The position numbers were made by a program, and so were the translations under genes. Of a stretch of 64,000 nt of DNA, positions 53,975-61,969 are shown in pieces. How positions within the stretch are numbered: position 1 is the stretch's first letter; the number at the start of each line of letters is the position of its first letter. This stretch comes from Thermoanaerobacterales bacterium (GTDB lineage: Bacteria > Bacillota > Thermosediminibacteria > Thermosediminibacterales > Tepidanaerobacteraceae): positions 38,352-102,351 of the forward strand of contig DUMA01000007.1 in NCBI GenBank assembly GCA_012840135.1. Reading direction: 5' to 3'. The notes under the pieces were generated by a model. The model searched no databases. It saw only the letters and a program-made list of their open reading frames with translations, and was not told the DNA's origin.

Positions 53975-54069
53975 CGTTAACTCCTCCCTCGGTTTACAAG
54001 TATAATCTTAACTTCATTGCAGATGGTCCCGCTGATGCTCATCTTTATTGGAACCAAAGTTGTATTAAA

Positions 54070-54084
54070 GCAATTATTATGCCA
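54070..54084 (-). promoter_or_regulatory. Sigma-54 (-24/-12) promoter of tnaA
   Basis: On the minus strand TGGCATAATAATTGC: GG and GC are 10 bp apart as sigma-54 needs, and the flanks match TGGCAY-N5-TTGCW. The start point would fall near 54058, giving about 84 nt of leader. A sigma-54 activator gene lies upstream. Confidence 0.85.
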
Positions 54085-54455
54085 GGTATGTCCGGCGGCT
54101 TTTAATGGCTATGTAAACTTCATGGGTGGAGGGTTAACAGCTCTCAATACAAATCTTCGTTTTGAGCAAACCGTATTATTTTTAGACGTTTATGGCTTTT
54201 GGTGTGTATAATGTTGAGACATCCTTTAAACTTATCTGTCTCTTTACTTCATTTATAAAATTCATTTTTTTGGCATCATTATGCATCTTGGTGCCATATT
54301 CTCTTAAAACATTTGCCGGGAGTTTCGACACATTCAAGCATCTTCAGAACTTCGGGAATGTCCGACGGTTATTGAAAAAACTTTTTCTGCTCATAACTTG
54401 AAAAATGTTTCATTATGATACATCACTAAATAAGAGAGAATTCGGGTTTGAATTA
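54085..54455. other. Possible enhancer region upstream of the tnaA sigma-54 promoter
   Basis: No gene is supported. GAGACA-N15-TGTCTC (54216-54242) and ACATTC-N20-GAATGT (54330-54361) are inverted repeats 130-290 bp upstream of the promoter, the normal distance for an activator site, but are short. AT-rich DNA otherwise. Confidence 0.4.
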
Positions 54456-55829
54456 TTAGTCTATTTCCTTCATTTTTCTATAAAGAGTGGCTCTTGATAT
54501 GCCCAGCATTTCGGCAGCCTTTGTCTTGTTTGGAAAGGCCGAAAGGGTTTTTTCCAGCAGCGTCTTCTCCACTTCTTTCAGCGTCGGCCAGTTCTGCCGG
54601 GTGTCTATACAAAGGCCGTCAATGCCGGTATACCCCTTCACAAGCTCCGGCAAATCATTTACATCGATAATTCCATCTTCATCCATGATCATGCTCTTTT
54701 CCAGTATATTTTCTAATTCCCTTATATTGCCGGGAAAATCATATTCCATCAGGGTTTTCATGGTCTTCGGCGAAATTCGGGGTGTGGCGAGACCAATCTG
54801 TTTTGACAACTTGTTCATCACAAATCTTACGTATAGCGGGATATCCTCTTTTCTTTCGCGAAGGGGCGGCAGATTTATCTGAATAACATTCAAACGGTAA
54901 TAGAGGTCACCACGGAAAGCTTTTTCGGCTACCATTTTTTCCAGTGGTTTATTCGTAGCGGACATAACCCTCACATCAAGTCTGATCTTGCGGGTGCCCC
55001 CCAGGCGCAGAATCTCCCTATCCTGTAAAACCCTAAGAAGTTTTACCTGGAGAGACAGAGGCATATCACCTATCTCATCCAAAAAGATGGTGCCTCCCTC
55101 GGCCTGTTCGAATATGCCGGCTTTTCCCCTGCTGCCGGCACCGGTAAAAGCCCCCGGCTCATACCCGAAAAGTTCGCTTTCAAGGAGGGTCTCCGGTATG
55201 GCGCCGCAATTCACGGCTACAAACGGCTTATCCCTTCGTGAGCCGGATTTATGGATAAACCTTGCTATGACCTCCTTCCCCGTGCCGCTCTCACCCGTAA
55301 TGAGCACATTTGAATTTACCCCTGCCGCCTTCCGGGCCAGATACATGATTTTCTTCATTATGGCACTTTTGCCTGCTACAAACTCCCCATCACCGGTATA
55401 ATTGGAAAGTTGCTGGGACAGGTCTGCGATCTGTTCCTGAGCCTTTTTCAACCTGATATTCAGGTCTTCCACTTCGGTGATATCAAGAAAAACCGAAATG
55501 CTGCCTATGATCTCGTCGCCGTCATAAATGGGGACAATATTGGATATAACATATTTATCCCGCACTCTGGTCCTGTTGCCCAGCATTTCTTTGCCCGTCT
55601 CGATAACCTTGATTAAAGATGAATCCGGGACCACATCCTTTACATATTTGCCCAGGATCTTTCGATTGTCAAGGCCGGTGATCCTCTCGTTGGCTTCATT
55701 GACATACACCACCCTGCCTTCCCTATTGGCGATGACGATCCCCTCGTGAACATGTTTTAAAATAATCTCGATGGCCGAAATCATTTTCTCCAGCCTGTAC
55801 ACGACGTCTCCCTCCCTCCAGAGCGCCAC
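54456..55829 (-). CDS. Sigma-54-dependent PAS-AAA+-Fis activator
   Basis: 457 residues. N-terminal PAS (EGIVIANREGRVVYVNEANERITGLDNRKILG) near residues 32-130; coiled linker; AAA+ domain with Walker A GESGTGKE near 181, GYEPGAFTGA (sigma-54 contact loop) near 222 and Walker B GGTIFLDEIGDMPL near 247; C-terminal Fis helix-turn-helix ATKAAEMLGISRATLYRKMKE. It remodels sigma-54 RNA polymerase after sensing a ligand by PAS. It ends 370 bp upstream of the tnaA promoter on the same strand, so it probably controls tnaA and tnaT. Confidence 0.95.
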   Translation of the reverse strand: MALWREGDVVYRLEKMISAIEIILKHVHEGIVIANREGRVVYVNEANERITGLDNRKILGKYVKDVVPDSSLIKVIETGKEMLGNRTRVRDKYVISNIVPIYDGDEIIGSISVFLDITEVEDLNIRLKKAQEQIADLSQQLSNYTGDGEFVAGKSAIMKKIMYLARKAAGVNSNVLITGESGTGKEVIARFIHKSGSRRDKPFVAVNCGAIPETLLESELFGYEPGAFTGAGSRGKAGIFEQAEGGTIFLDEIGDMPLSLQVKLLRVLQDREILRLGGTRKIRLDVRVMSATNKPLEKMVAEKAFRGDLYYRLNVIQINLPPLRERKEDIPLYVRFVMNKLSKQIGLATPRISPKTMKTLMEYDFPGNIRELENILEKSMIMDEDGIIDVNDLPELVKGYTGIDGLCIDTRQNWPTLKEVEKTLLEKTLSAFPNKTKAAEMLGISRATLYRKMKEID

Positions 55830-56008
55830 TGATAATATTTCAGCAAACCGGCATGGTATTTACGGTCAACTGGTTGCGATGACGGACATAAAATACTTTT
55901 TTAATAAATTCTATAGATTAAGGCCAATTCCTTTTTGTAAAATAATGCCGTTCATACCAGAAAAATTGTACCGGAAACATTGGGGATTTACCCTGTACTT
56001 TTTAAAAG

Positions 56009-56041
56009 TAAAAACTGCCGACAGATAATCCGTCGGCAGTC
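56009..56041 (-). terminator. Terminator after the lysine-riboswitch ORF
   Basis: On the minus strand ACTGCCGAC pairs with GTCGGCAGT-type arm (56014-56041) with loop GGATTATCT, followed by TTTTTACTTTT. Confidence 0.88.
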
Positions 56042-56087
56042 TGAAGGCTGGTAAATGCTAGCCTTTGCTTTTCTTATCCGTTTAAAT

Positions 56088-56243
56088 TTATTTTCTATTT
56101 ATATCCACCCACATGAACTTATTTATATAATCCGCATATATCTCAGCTCTATCTTTGTGATAGGAGTTGAGGCTTTTTTCCTGTCGGAACCTTTCAAGAA
56201 AATTATCAATACCTTCCTCGTTGTCAATAGGAAGTTCCACCAT
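56088..56243 (-). CDS. 51-residue ORF under a lysine riboswitch, unknown function
   Basis: ATG at 56243 with GAGGTG 6 bp upstream, stop TAA at 56088-56090. It encodes an acidic, mainly helical peptide of 51 residues (start MVELPIDNEEGIDNFLERF, end MWVDINRK) with no membrane segment or signal. It is too short for common ORF thresholds. It is the only frame between the lysine riboswitch terminator (56299-56337) and the next terminator (56009-56041), so the riboswitch appears to exist to control it alone. I do not recognise a family. A lysine-linked enzyme or transporter is not part of the transcript. Confidence 0.7.
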   Translation of the reverse strand: MVELPIDNEEGIDNFLERFRQEKSLNSYHKDRAEIYADYINKFMWVDINRK

Positions 56244-56296
56244 GTTTTCACCTCATTTTTTGTTTTTAAAAAGGTCGATATCATTATTATATTATG

Positions 56297-56337
56297 CAAA
56301 AAAACGGCTCATGGATACTACCACAGCCGTTTTTTTC
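56297..56337 (-). terminator. Expression-platform terminator of the lysine riboswitch
   Basis: On the minus strand AAAAAACGGCT pairs with AGCCGTTTTTT around an 18-nt loop, ending in seven Ts. It lies about 43 nt downstream of the aptamer, so lysine binding should favour this hairpin and stop transcription before the small ORF. Confidence 0.85.
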
Positions 56338-56379
56338 GGAAGAAAAGCATGGAATAACCCCCCTTCCCAAAATAGTGTG

Positions 56380-56562
56380 ATAGCGCTCCACCTAGGGCTC
56401 GGGAACCTTAGGTGACAGTCCTGCACCTGTTCGATGCAGGCCCAGCCCCTATGCCTGCCGGCATCTGGACTTCGGCGGTGGCCCCTTTTACCTTTTTCAT
56501 TAACTGCCGTTTCCAAAGGCTACTCATGGTGCACCGCGCCTCTACCGCACCTCTAACGAGGC
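56380..56562 (-). ncRNA. Lysine riboswitch aptamer
   Basis: On the minus strand the conserved elements appear in order: GGTAGAGGCGCG, ATGAGTAGCCTTTGG, AATGAAAAAGG, AAAGGGGCCACCGCCGAAG, a variable stem to GGCTGGGCCTGCATCGAACAGG, GGACTGTCACC and GGTGGAGCGCTATC that closes P1. This matches the lysC/L-box riboswitch of B. subtilis block by block. It is about 180 nt and is followed by a terminator and a 51-residue ORF instead of a lysine gene. Confidence 0.95.
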
Positions 56563-56639
56563 AAGGTATGTTATTTTTTTAAAGTTTATTTTATTTTATA
56601 TTGATGAGCGGCGTTTGTCAACTGTATTTTTTTACCAGA

Positions 56640-57920
56640 TCACCGCTTAGTTATTTTATCCATTCCTCCCATATACTCTCTAAGGGCCTCTGGAATCACC
56701 ACGGAGCCATCGGGTTGCTGGAAATTTTCCAGTATGGCCGCAGTGGTCCTGCCCACCGCCAGGCCCGAGCCGTTCAGCGTGTGCACAAACTGAGGCTTTG
56801 CACCTTTTTCGGGCCGGTACTGGATTTTTGCGCGGCGAGCCTGGTAGTCCTTGAAGTTGCTGCAGGATGAAATCTCCACATAGCGGTTGTAGCTGGGCAT
56901 CCAAACTTCTATGTCATAAGTCTTGGCCGACGAAAAGCCCAGGTCGCCGGTGCACAGGGCTACAACACGGTAGGGAAGCCCCAGGATTTGAAGTACTTCT
57001 TCGGCGTCTCTCGTCAATTTTTCCAGTTCGTCCATGGAACTTTCCGGTTCGGAGAATTTTACCAGCTCCACCTTGTTGAACTGGTGCTGTCGTATTAGCC
57101 CCCGGGTGTCCCTGCCCGCTGAACCCGCCTCAGCCCTGAAGCAGCCGCTGTATGCTACATAGTATATCGGGAGTGAATCTTTTTCCAGTATCTCTTCCCG
57201 GTGCAGGTTCGTCACCGGCACTTCTGCTGTAGGTATCAAAAAATAATCGGTATTGTTGTACAGTTTGAAGGCATCCTCCTCAAACTTTGGAAGCTGTCCG
57301 GTGCCCGTCATGCTGTCACGGTTCACAATAAAAGGTGGAAATATCTCTGTATAACCGTGTTTTTCTACGTGAAGGTTGAGCATGAAATTTATAAGGGCTC
57401 TCTCCAGGCGGGCACCGGCTCCTTTGTACACCGCAAATCTGGAACCGGTGATTTTTCCTGCCCGGTTGAAATCCAGGATATCCAGAGCCTCTCCTATATC
57501 CCAGTGGGCTTTGAAGTCAAAGTCAAAGGTCCTGGGAGTTCCCCATCGGCGAACCTCCACATTGTCCGCATCACTTTTCCCTACGGGCACCGTGTCATCG
57601 GGAATATTGGGTATCGTCAGAAGGATTCTCTGAAGGCTTTCCTCCAGGGAATTTATCTTTTCATCCATTTCCTTTATACTCTGGGATACTTCTCTCATCT
57701 TAAGGATAAGGTCTTCTACTGGCTCACCGGCCTTCTTTTTCCTGGCTATTTCTTCCGATTCCTGGTTTCTCAAATTTTTGAGCTTTTCTGCTTCAAAGAG
57801 CAGGTTTCGCCGCTCTTCATCCATTTTCATGAATTCATCGAGAGCGGCTTCCACGCCCCTTTTTTTAAGGGCATCCCTCACCGCATCCGGATTCTGGCGT
57901 ATGAATCTGATATCAAGCAT
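56640..57920 (-). CDS. serS: Seryl-tRNA synthetase
   Basis: 426 residues, full length. N-terminal long coiled-coil arm (residues about 30-100: [43 protein letters not shown]) for tRNA-Ser binding. Class II core: motif 2 [30 protein letters not shown] near 270 and motif 3 [19 protein letters not shown] near 380. It charges tRNA-Ser and tRNA-Sec if present. Controlled by the T-box leader 50 bp upstream. Single gene. Confidence 0.98.
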   Translation of the reverse strand: MLDIRFIRQNPDAVRDALKKRGVEAALDEFMKMDEERRNLLFEAEKLKNLRNQESEEIARKKKAGEPVEDLILKMREVSQSIKEMDEKINSLEESLQRILLTIPNIPDDTVPVGKSDADNVEVRRWGTPRTFDFDFKAHWDIGEALDILDFNRAGKITGSRFAVYKGAGARLERALINFMLNLHVEKHGYTEIFPPFIVNRDSMTGTGQLPKFEEDAFKLYNNTDYFLIPTAEVPVTNLHREEILEKDSLPIYYVAYSGCFRAEAGSAGRDTRGLIRQHQFNKVELVKFSEPESSMDELEKLTRDAEEVLQILGLPYRVVALCTGDLGFSSAKTYDIEVWMPSYNRYVEISSCSNFKDYQARRAKIQYRPEKGAKPQFVHTLNGSGLAVGRTTAAILENFQQPDGSVVIPEALREYMGGMDKITKR

Positions 57921-57967
57921 TATTTATACCTCCTGAAAAATTTTAACTTTATCTGTGCGCAGCCATA

Positions 57968-58170
57968 TAAAAAATCCTCCTACCCGTCAGGGGCGGAGGA
58001 CCCGCGTTGCCACCCTATTTTATAACTCAATTGACATAACGGGAAATCCCGGCACCCCTTCAAAGGCGCTGCTTCAGGGCGGAATTCGGCAGGTTTTTTT
58101 GCCTGCTCGCACCCACCGCAGGCTCTCTGGAAAAAAGACCTTGCTTACTTTTCCCTTTCATCGCATTTTA
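57968..58170 (-). ncRNA. T-box leader controlling serS
   Basis: On the minus strand the leader starts with GATGAAAGGGAAAAGTA (typical stem I K-turn area), contains the T-box bulge AGGGTGGCAACGCGGG (58001-58016), and ends in the terminator TCCTCCGCCC...GGGTAGGAGGA with TTTTTT (57970-58001). GAATTCC in stem I may hold the specifier TCC, a serine codon, but this is less sure. Uncharged tRNA-Ser would prevent termination. Confidence 0.95.
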
Positions 58171-58190
58171 TCATATGGTTTGTGGATTTA

Positions 58191-58219
58191 ATTATATCCA
58201 ATAATTTTCAGAAAATCAA
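58191..58219 (-). promoter_or_regulatory. Promoter of the T-box/serS transcript
   Basis: On the minus strand TTGATT (58214-58219), 17 bp, TATAAT (58191-58196). It lies about 20 bp before the T-box leader begins. Confidence 0.75.
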
Positions 58220-58282
58220 GGGCAAACAGAAACTGGGTTTTAAGCACAAAGTCACTATTGCTTGATTTCCTTTTCTCAAATG

Positions 58283-58312
58283 TTGGCAAATACTACCCGG
58301 CAATGATATAAT
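58283..58312 (+). promoter_or_regulatory. Promoter of the ECF S-component gene
   Basis: TTGGCA (58283-58288), 18 bp, TATAAT (58307-58312), about 40 bp before the ATG. CAGGAGG at 58339-58345 is the ribosome site. No riboswitch was seen in this leader. Confidence 0.7.
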
Positions 58313-58350
58313 ATTTAAAGGAATATGGACCTTTTTTCAGGAGGTTTAAC

Positions 58351-58842
58351 ATGAACGAACAAATCAAAAAACTGGCTTTTCTGGGCCTTTTTATGGGTCT
58401 TCTGGTCATCGCCACGTCGGTACTGCGCTTCCCGGTACCTTCCTTCAACCTTTATTTCAATCTAGGGGAATCGGTCATATATCTGGTGGCCCTCATTTAC
58501 GGCGGACCCACCGGAGCCCTGATCGGAGGCGTGGGTTCTGCCCTGTCCGACCTTATTGCCGGCTATCCGGTATGGGCACCCATTACCTTTATAATCAAGG
58601 GCCTTGAAGGTTTCATAGTGGGTAGCCTGACCTCAAAGGCAAATCCCTATATCGCAGTAATCCTGGGAGCCCTGTGGATGATGGCAGGATACGCTATCTC
58701 AGCAGGAATACTATACGGTATAGGCGCTGTGCCTGTAGAACTTGCAGGAGATTTCATTCAGGTCAGCACCGGGGCAGTTATAGCGCTCTTTTTGCACGGG
58801 AGATTAAAAAATCTCTCCTTCAACGATAAAGACAAATTTTAG
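58351..58842 (+). CDS. ECF transporter substrate-binding (S) component
   Basis: 163 residues with five or six membrane segments. Seen: an N-terminal KKLAFLGLFMGLLVIATSVLRFPVP, the YFNLGESVIYLVALIYGGPTGALIGGVGSALSDLI stretch, and GYPVWAPITFIIKGLEGFIVGSL. These are hallmarks of the vitamin-type S components. The energising ATPases and T subunit are not in the window, so it must use a shared ECF module. The vitamin is not readable. The AIR-synthase-like gene downstream is co-transcribed (12-bp gap). Confidence 0.85.
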   Translation: MNEQIKKLAFLGLFMGLLVIATSVLRFPVPSFNLYFNLGESVIYLVALIYGGPTGALIGGVGSALSDLIAGYPVWAPITFIIKGLEGFIVGSLTSKANPYIAVILGALWMMAGYAISAGILYGIGAVPVELAGDFIQVSTGAVIALFLHGRLKNLSFNDKDKF

Positions 58843-58854
58843 AGGTGAGCTTTA

Positions 58855-59868
58855 TTGAAAATTGGAAAGGTGCCACCGGAATTATTGAAAAAATCTGTAT
58901 ATCCTTTTTTGGGCATAAAAAGAAAGGAAGTTCTGGTTCATTCCGGTTTTGGCGAGGACTGCAGCGTCATAGATTTCGGCGAGTACGTGGCAGTCGCGTC
59001 CTCTGATCCCATCACCGGTGCGGATAAAAACAGCGGTTTTCTCTCGGTCTTTGTCTGCTGCAACGATATTGCCGCCTGCGGCGCCGAACCTCTGGGAATT
59101 TTTGTGACATTGCTCCTGCCTCCCGACTCCGACGAGGATACGTTAAAGGCATTGATGGGAAGCATTCACAGTGCCGCGGGCAGGATCGGCATCGAAGTCC
59201 TGGGCGGTCACAGCGAGATTACCTCCGCTGTCTTAAAACCTGTAATTTCTTCCACAGCCATAGGCATTGCCAGAAAGGGCGAATTTGTCACATCCTCCGG
59301 CGCAAAGCCCGGTGACGACGTGATAGTGACCAAGGCCCTGGGGCTGGAGGGAACGGCAGTGCTGGCATCGGATTTTGAAGACATTTTAAAGACTAAAATA
59401 CCCCTGGAGCATTTAAAAAAGGCCCAGGGATTTATAGAAAAAATAAGTGTTATACAGGACGGACTTGTCGCCGCTGCCGCCGGAGTGTCCGCCATGCACG
59501 ACATAACCGAAGGCGGACTTCTGGGAGCATGTTACGAAGTAGCTGAAGCCTCGGGTGTAGGAATAGAGATTTATGGAGATAGACTCCCGATCCTGCCGGA
59601 AACCCGTGCCATCTGCGGCTTTTTCGGCATCGATCCCCTCGGTCTCATCTCCAGCGGCTCCATGCTCATCTGCGCACCCGATGGGCAAAAGGTGATCAAT
59701 GCTTTAGAAAATAAGGGTATCCGCTCTACTATGATTGGAAAAATTACCGCCGGAAACCATAAAATAATGATATCCGGCGGCAAGGGATTACCTTTGATAC
59801 CTCCCGAACGGGACGAACTTTATAAAGCTATAGAAATAGTAAGAAAGATGCAGAAAAACCTATCATGA
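58855..59868 (+). CDS. AIR synthase / HypE-like family protein
   Basis: 337 residues starting at a TTG after GAGGTGAGC. Seen: FGEDCSVIDFGEYVAVASSDPITGADKNSGFLSVFVCCNDIAACGAEPLG, the PurM N-terminal fold with the nucleotide-binding SDP and NDIAACGA parts; VLGGHSEITSAVLKPVISSTAIG near 125; MHDITEGGLLGACYEVAEASGVG near 215. The superfamily holds PurM, ThiL, SelD and HypE. It is closest to the HypE/thiamine-monophosphate-kinase-like group, and no selenocysteine or SelD active-site pattern is present. Paired with an ECF S component, a vitamin kinase role is possible. Confidence 0.8.
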   Translation: MKIGKVPPELLKKSVYPFLGIKRKEVLVHSGFGEDCSVIDFGEYVAVASSDPITGADKNSGFLSVFVCCNDIAACGAEPLGIFVTLLLPPDSDEDTLKALMGSIHSAAGRIGIEVLGGHSEITSAVLKPVISSTAIGIARKGEFVTSSGAKPGDDVIVTKALGLEGTAVLASDFEDILKTKIPLEHLKKAQGFIEKISVIQDGLVAAAAGVSAMHDITEGGLLGACYEVAEASGVGIEIYGDRLPILPETRAICGFFGIDPLGLISSGSMLICAPDGQKVINALENKGIRSTMIGKITAGNHKIMISGGKGLPLIPPERDELYKAIEIVRKMQKNLS

Positions 59869-59897
59869 CCGCAGAAAACTTTGCGCTTGAAAAGGAA

Positions 59898-60083
59898 AAA
59901 GGCCGGTTCCCCGGCCTTTCAGCTTATAGACAAAGCCCGCATGTATTATTCCGCTACGGACACGCTCGCACGCCGTTAGCGGCAGCAGAGCTGCCGACGG
60001 CTGAGCGAAACTAGTCCCGCTCCATAATACATGCGGGCTAAGTGAGTTTGTCAACGGTCTGAAAGGCCGGTTCCCCGGCCTTT
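59898..60083. mobile_element. MITE-like 186-bp palindromic element between hypE-like and feoA genes
   Basis: The two ends are inverted copies of about 55-60 bp: each reads inward AAAGGCCGG..CCGGCCTTTCAG (59898 on plus, 60083 on minus), then 6 variable nt, GACAAA, and AGCCCGCATGTATTAT (59934-59949; inverted at 60024-60039). One arm has 7 extra nt. The centre carries a further nested hairpin (CGGCAGC-AGA-GCTGCCG). No ORF. The end touches the feoA stop codon. Fits a non-autonomous transposon or REP-type element. Confidence 0.7.
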
Positions 60084-60321
60084 AATTCTTCATTACGATA
60101 ATATTTTTAGAGATAGCCTCATCGGCAGCTATCCTGGTATTGCCCACCTTAAATACAAGGGAAGGAAATTTTTGCATAAGCATTACCGTCATGCCAGGCA
60201 GCACTCCCAGCGCCATGAGCTTGTTTAAAGTCTTTTTATCCTTTGCATCTATTCTTAATATGGTTGCCTTTTCACCTACTCCAAGCTCTGTGAGATTTAC
60301 CCCGCTGTCTTTTGCAACCAT
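60082..60321 (-). CDS. feoA: Ferrous iron transport protein A
   Basis: 79 residues, an SH3-like FeoA. Seen: LTELGVGEKATILRIDAKDKKTLNKLMALGVLPGMTVMLMQKFPSLVFKVGNTRIAADEAISKNIIV. It modulates the FeoB channel at the cytoplasmic side. Last gene of the feo operon; the ATG overlaps the stop of the preceding Cys-rich gene (TAATG). The last bases of its stop codon come from the edge of the palindromic element at 59898-60083. Confidence 0.93.
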   Translation of the reverse strand: MVAKDSGVNLTELGVGEKATILRIDAKDKKTLNKLMALGVLPGMTVMLMQKFPSLVFKVGNTRIAADEAISKNIIVMKN

Positions 60322-60500
60322 TATGCGCTTTTCCCCCTTCTCAAAATCCTGCTGAAGAGCCCGCCGGGTCTTACCATTTCAAACCCACATCTTGGACACC
60401 TGATTTTACCACAATGTCCGCTCATGGGGCAGCCCTTGCAGGAAGCTGCATCGGGCGATTTTTCATCAAATTCCAATCCACAAAAACTGCATTTCATCAT
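60321..60500 (-). CDS. Cys-rich FeoB-associated small protein
   Basis: 59 residues; ATG ATG start at 60500 behind GGGGGTGA. Seen: KCSFCGLEF, SCKGCPMSGHCGK and RCPRCGFEMVRP: three CxxC-type pairs, enough for one or two metal centres (zinc or iron-sulfur). A small FeoB-associated Cys-rich protein of this type is common next to feoB in anaerobes and may bind iron or help FeoB fold. Between feoB and feoA; overlaps feoB by 4 bp and feoA by 1 bp. Confidence 0.85.
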   Translation of the reverse strand: MMKCSFCGLEFDEKSPDAASCKGCPMSGHCGKIRCPRCGFEMVRPGGLFSRILRRGKSA

Positions 60501-61969
60501 AATGTCACCCCCAGGGTATTCAGCACCCAGTTTAATGCTACACCCGAGATAAAAGCAAAAGGTACGATAAAACCAACTATAGCAAGGGCGGTCTTTACTC
60601 CCCTTTCCTTGACCATTATGGAAAATTGTGCGATGCACGGCACAAAGAGTGTAAGTGTAGCCGATGCCACTACCATCTGCACACCGTTTAATGCTCCGCT
60701 CTTTTGCAGGTCGTAAAGGCCTGCCGCTCCGTAATCCCTGCGGAAGAAACCGAACAGGAATGCTTCAGCGGCTTTTTCCGGCAGCCCCATGGCATTCATC
60801 ACAGGAGCCAGGGCATGAACGATCATGTCGAAAAGCCCCGTCATCTTACCGAACCATATCAAGACGCTGGCCAGGATAAACATGGGAACAATCTCAAGAA
60901 AATACCATTGCATCCTGGAAAAAGTCTTTTCGAGCACATTGGATATTTTGGGCATCCTGAGGGGAGGAACTTCCATATAAAAGCTTGGCCTCTCTCCCGG
61001 CAGAATTTTGGCGGTGAGGTATCCTATAAATAGGAATACCAGAAGTATGAATCCTACCCATACCCCCATGGCATAAGGCCTGCCCGAAAGCAGAGCCAGA
61101 ATAACGCCGAGCTGCGCCGAGCAGGGGATGGCCAGTGCCAGAAGAAGTGTGGCTATAATCCTTTCTCGCCGGGTTTCCAGGGTTCTGGAAACCAGAGTGG
61201 CCATGGTGTCGCATCCGAAGCCCAGGGTCATGGGTATTACCGCTCTGCCGTTGAGCCCTATTTTCTTGAAAACCCTATCTACCAGGAGGGCCAGCCTGGG
61301 AAGATAACCCGAGTCTTCTATAATGGAAAATACCAGGAAAAAAGTACCGACTATGGGCAGTATAATTGCCACCGCATATCTGATGCCTAAAGTTATTATG
61401 CCATAGTCCAGAGCCAGCAGCTGCTGGATGGGCTTATATGGAATGAGGGAAACCACAATGTGGTTTATCCATGGGTTTACGTACGCCTCAAAAATATTTC
61501 CCTCTATAAAGTCCACAACAGTTCCGGCGCCAAACTGCCCCACAAACTTGTACAATCCGAAATAAAGCACCAGAAAAAGAAGGGGAACGCCTGTCAAAGG
61601 TTTTATTGTGATATCGTCCAGCCATTGTTCAAAAGAAGATTCCCTTTTTTCCCGGGCACTTATAACCTCTCTTAAAATTCTATCGACTTTGCTCTGGCGC
61701 TCTAAAGTTATTAAATACTGCAGGGGTTCAGGACAGGCCTTCCGGGTCTTTTGTATTATTTTATCGATGGTGTCAAAATCCTTTTCCTTCCGTCTCACCA
61801 GGGCCGTAATTTCCTCATCTTCCTGAAGGAGCAAAAGAGCGATAGACCTTTTTGACAGCCTGTAATCCGATTTAAGGAGAACCTCGATGTCGCGGGCAGC
61901 CTTTTCGATCTCATTAAAATTGCGGTGTGTATTAAAGTCATGATATTCAAGCGGCTCTTTTCTCGCCAT
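60497..61969 (-). CDS. feoB: FeoB membrane part, separate polypeptide
   Basis: 490 residues with about eight membrane segments and two Gate domains: FGCDTMATLVSRTLETRRERIIATLLLALAIPCSAQLGVILAL and FGFFRRDYGAAGLYDLQKSGALNG, typical FeoB core motifs, including Cys of the permeation path. It has no GTPase domain; that is encoded by the upstream gene, which it overlaps by 23 bp. The ATG has AAAGGTGG 7 bp upstream. Forms the Fe(II) channel, presumably by pairing with the separate G protein. The N-terminal about 100 residues are a soluble helical linker. Confidence 0.92.
   Translation of the reverse strand: MARKEPLEYHDFNTHRNFNEIEKAARDIEVLLKSDYRLSKRSIALLLLQEDEEITALVRRKEKDFDTIDKIIQKTRKACPEPLQYLITLERQSKVDRILREVISAREKRESSFEQWLDDITIKPLTGVPLLFLVLYFGLYKFVGQFGAGTVVDFIEGNIFEAYVNPWINHIVVSLIPYKPIQQLLALDYGIITLGIRYAVAIILPIVGTFFLVFSIIEDSGYLPRLALLVDRVFKKIGLNGRAVIPMTLGFGCDTMATLVSRTLETRRERIIATLLLALAIPCSAQLGVILALLSGRPYAMGVWVGFILLVFLFIGYLTAKILPGERPSFYMEVPPLRMPKISNVLEKTFSRMQWYFLEIVPMFILASVLIWFGKMTGLFDMIVHALAPVMNAMGLPEKAAEAFLFGFFRRDYGAAGLYDLQKSGALNGVQMVVASATLTLFVPCIAQFSIMVKERGVKTALAIVGFIVPFAFISGVALNWVLNTLGVTL

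Noticed and set aside
53975..54060. Possible TnaC-like leader peptide before tnaA
   Set aside because: One short frame (about 21 codons from an ATG in the leader) runs into the tnaA ribosome site, but it has no good ribosome site of its own and no tryptophan codon, and a sigma-54 promoter with an activator explains control better.
54283..54297. Second sigma-54-like site TGGCAC..GC on the minus strand near 54290
   Set aside because: The spacing between GG and GC is 9 bp instead of 10, so it is not usable by sigma-54; the site at 54070-54084 is exact.
55830..56639. Plus-strand frames over the lysine riboswitch region
   Set aside because: They are complements of a structured RNA leader and of the 51-residue minus frame.
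58855..59868. SelD (selenophosphate synthetase) call for the PurM-fold gene
   Set aside because: The Cys/Sec active-site pattern near the N terminus and the SelD glycine-rich loop are missing, and the body is closer to HypE/ThiL-like members.
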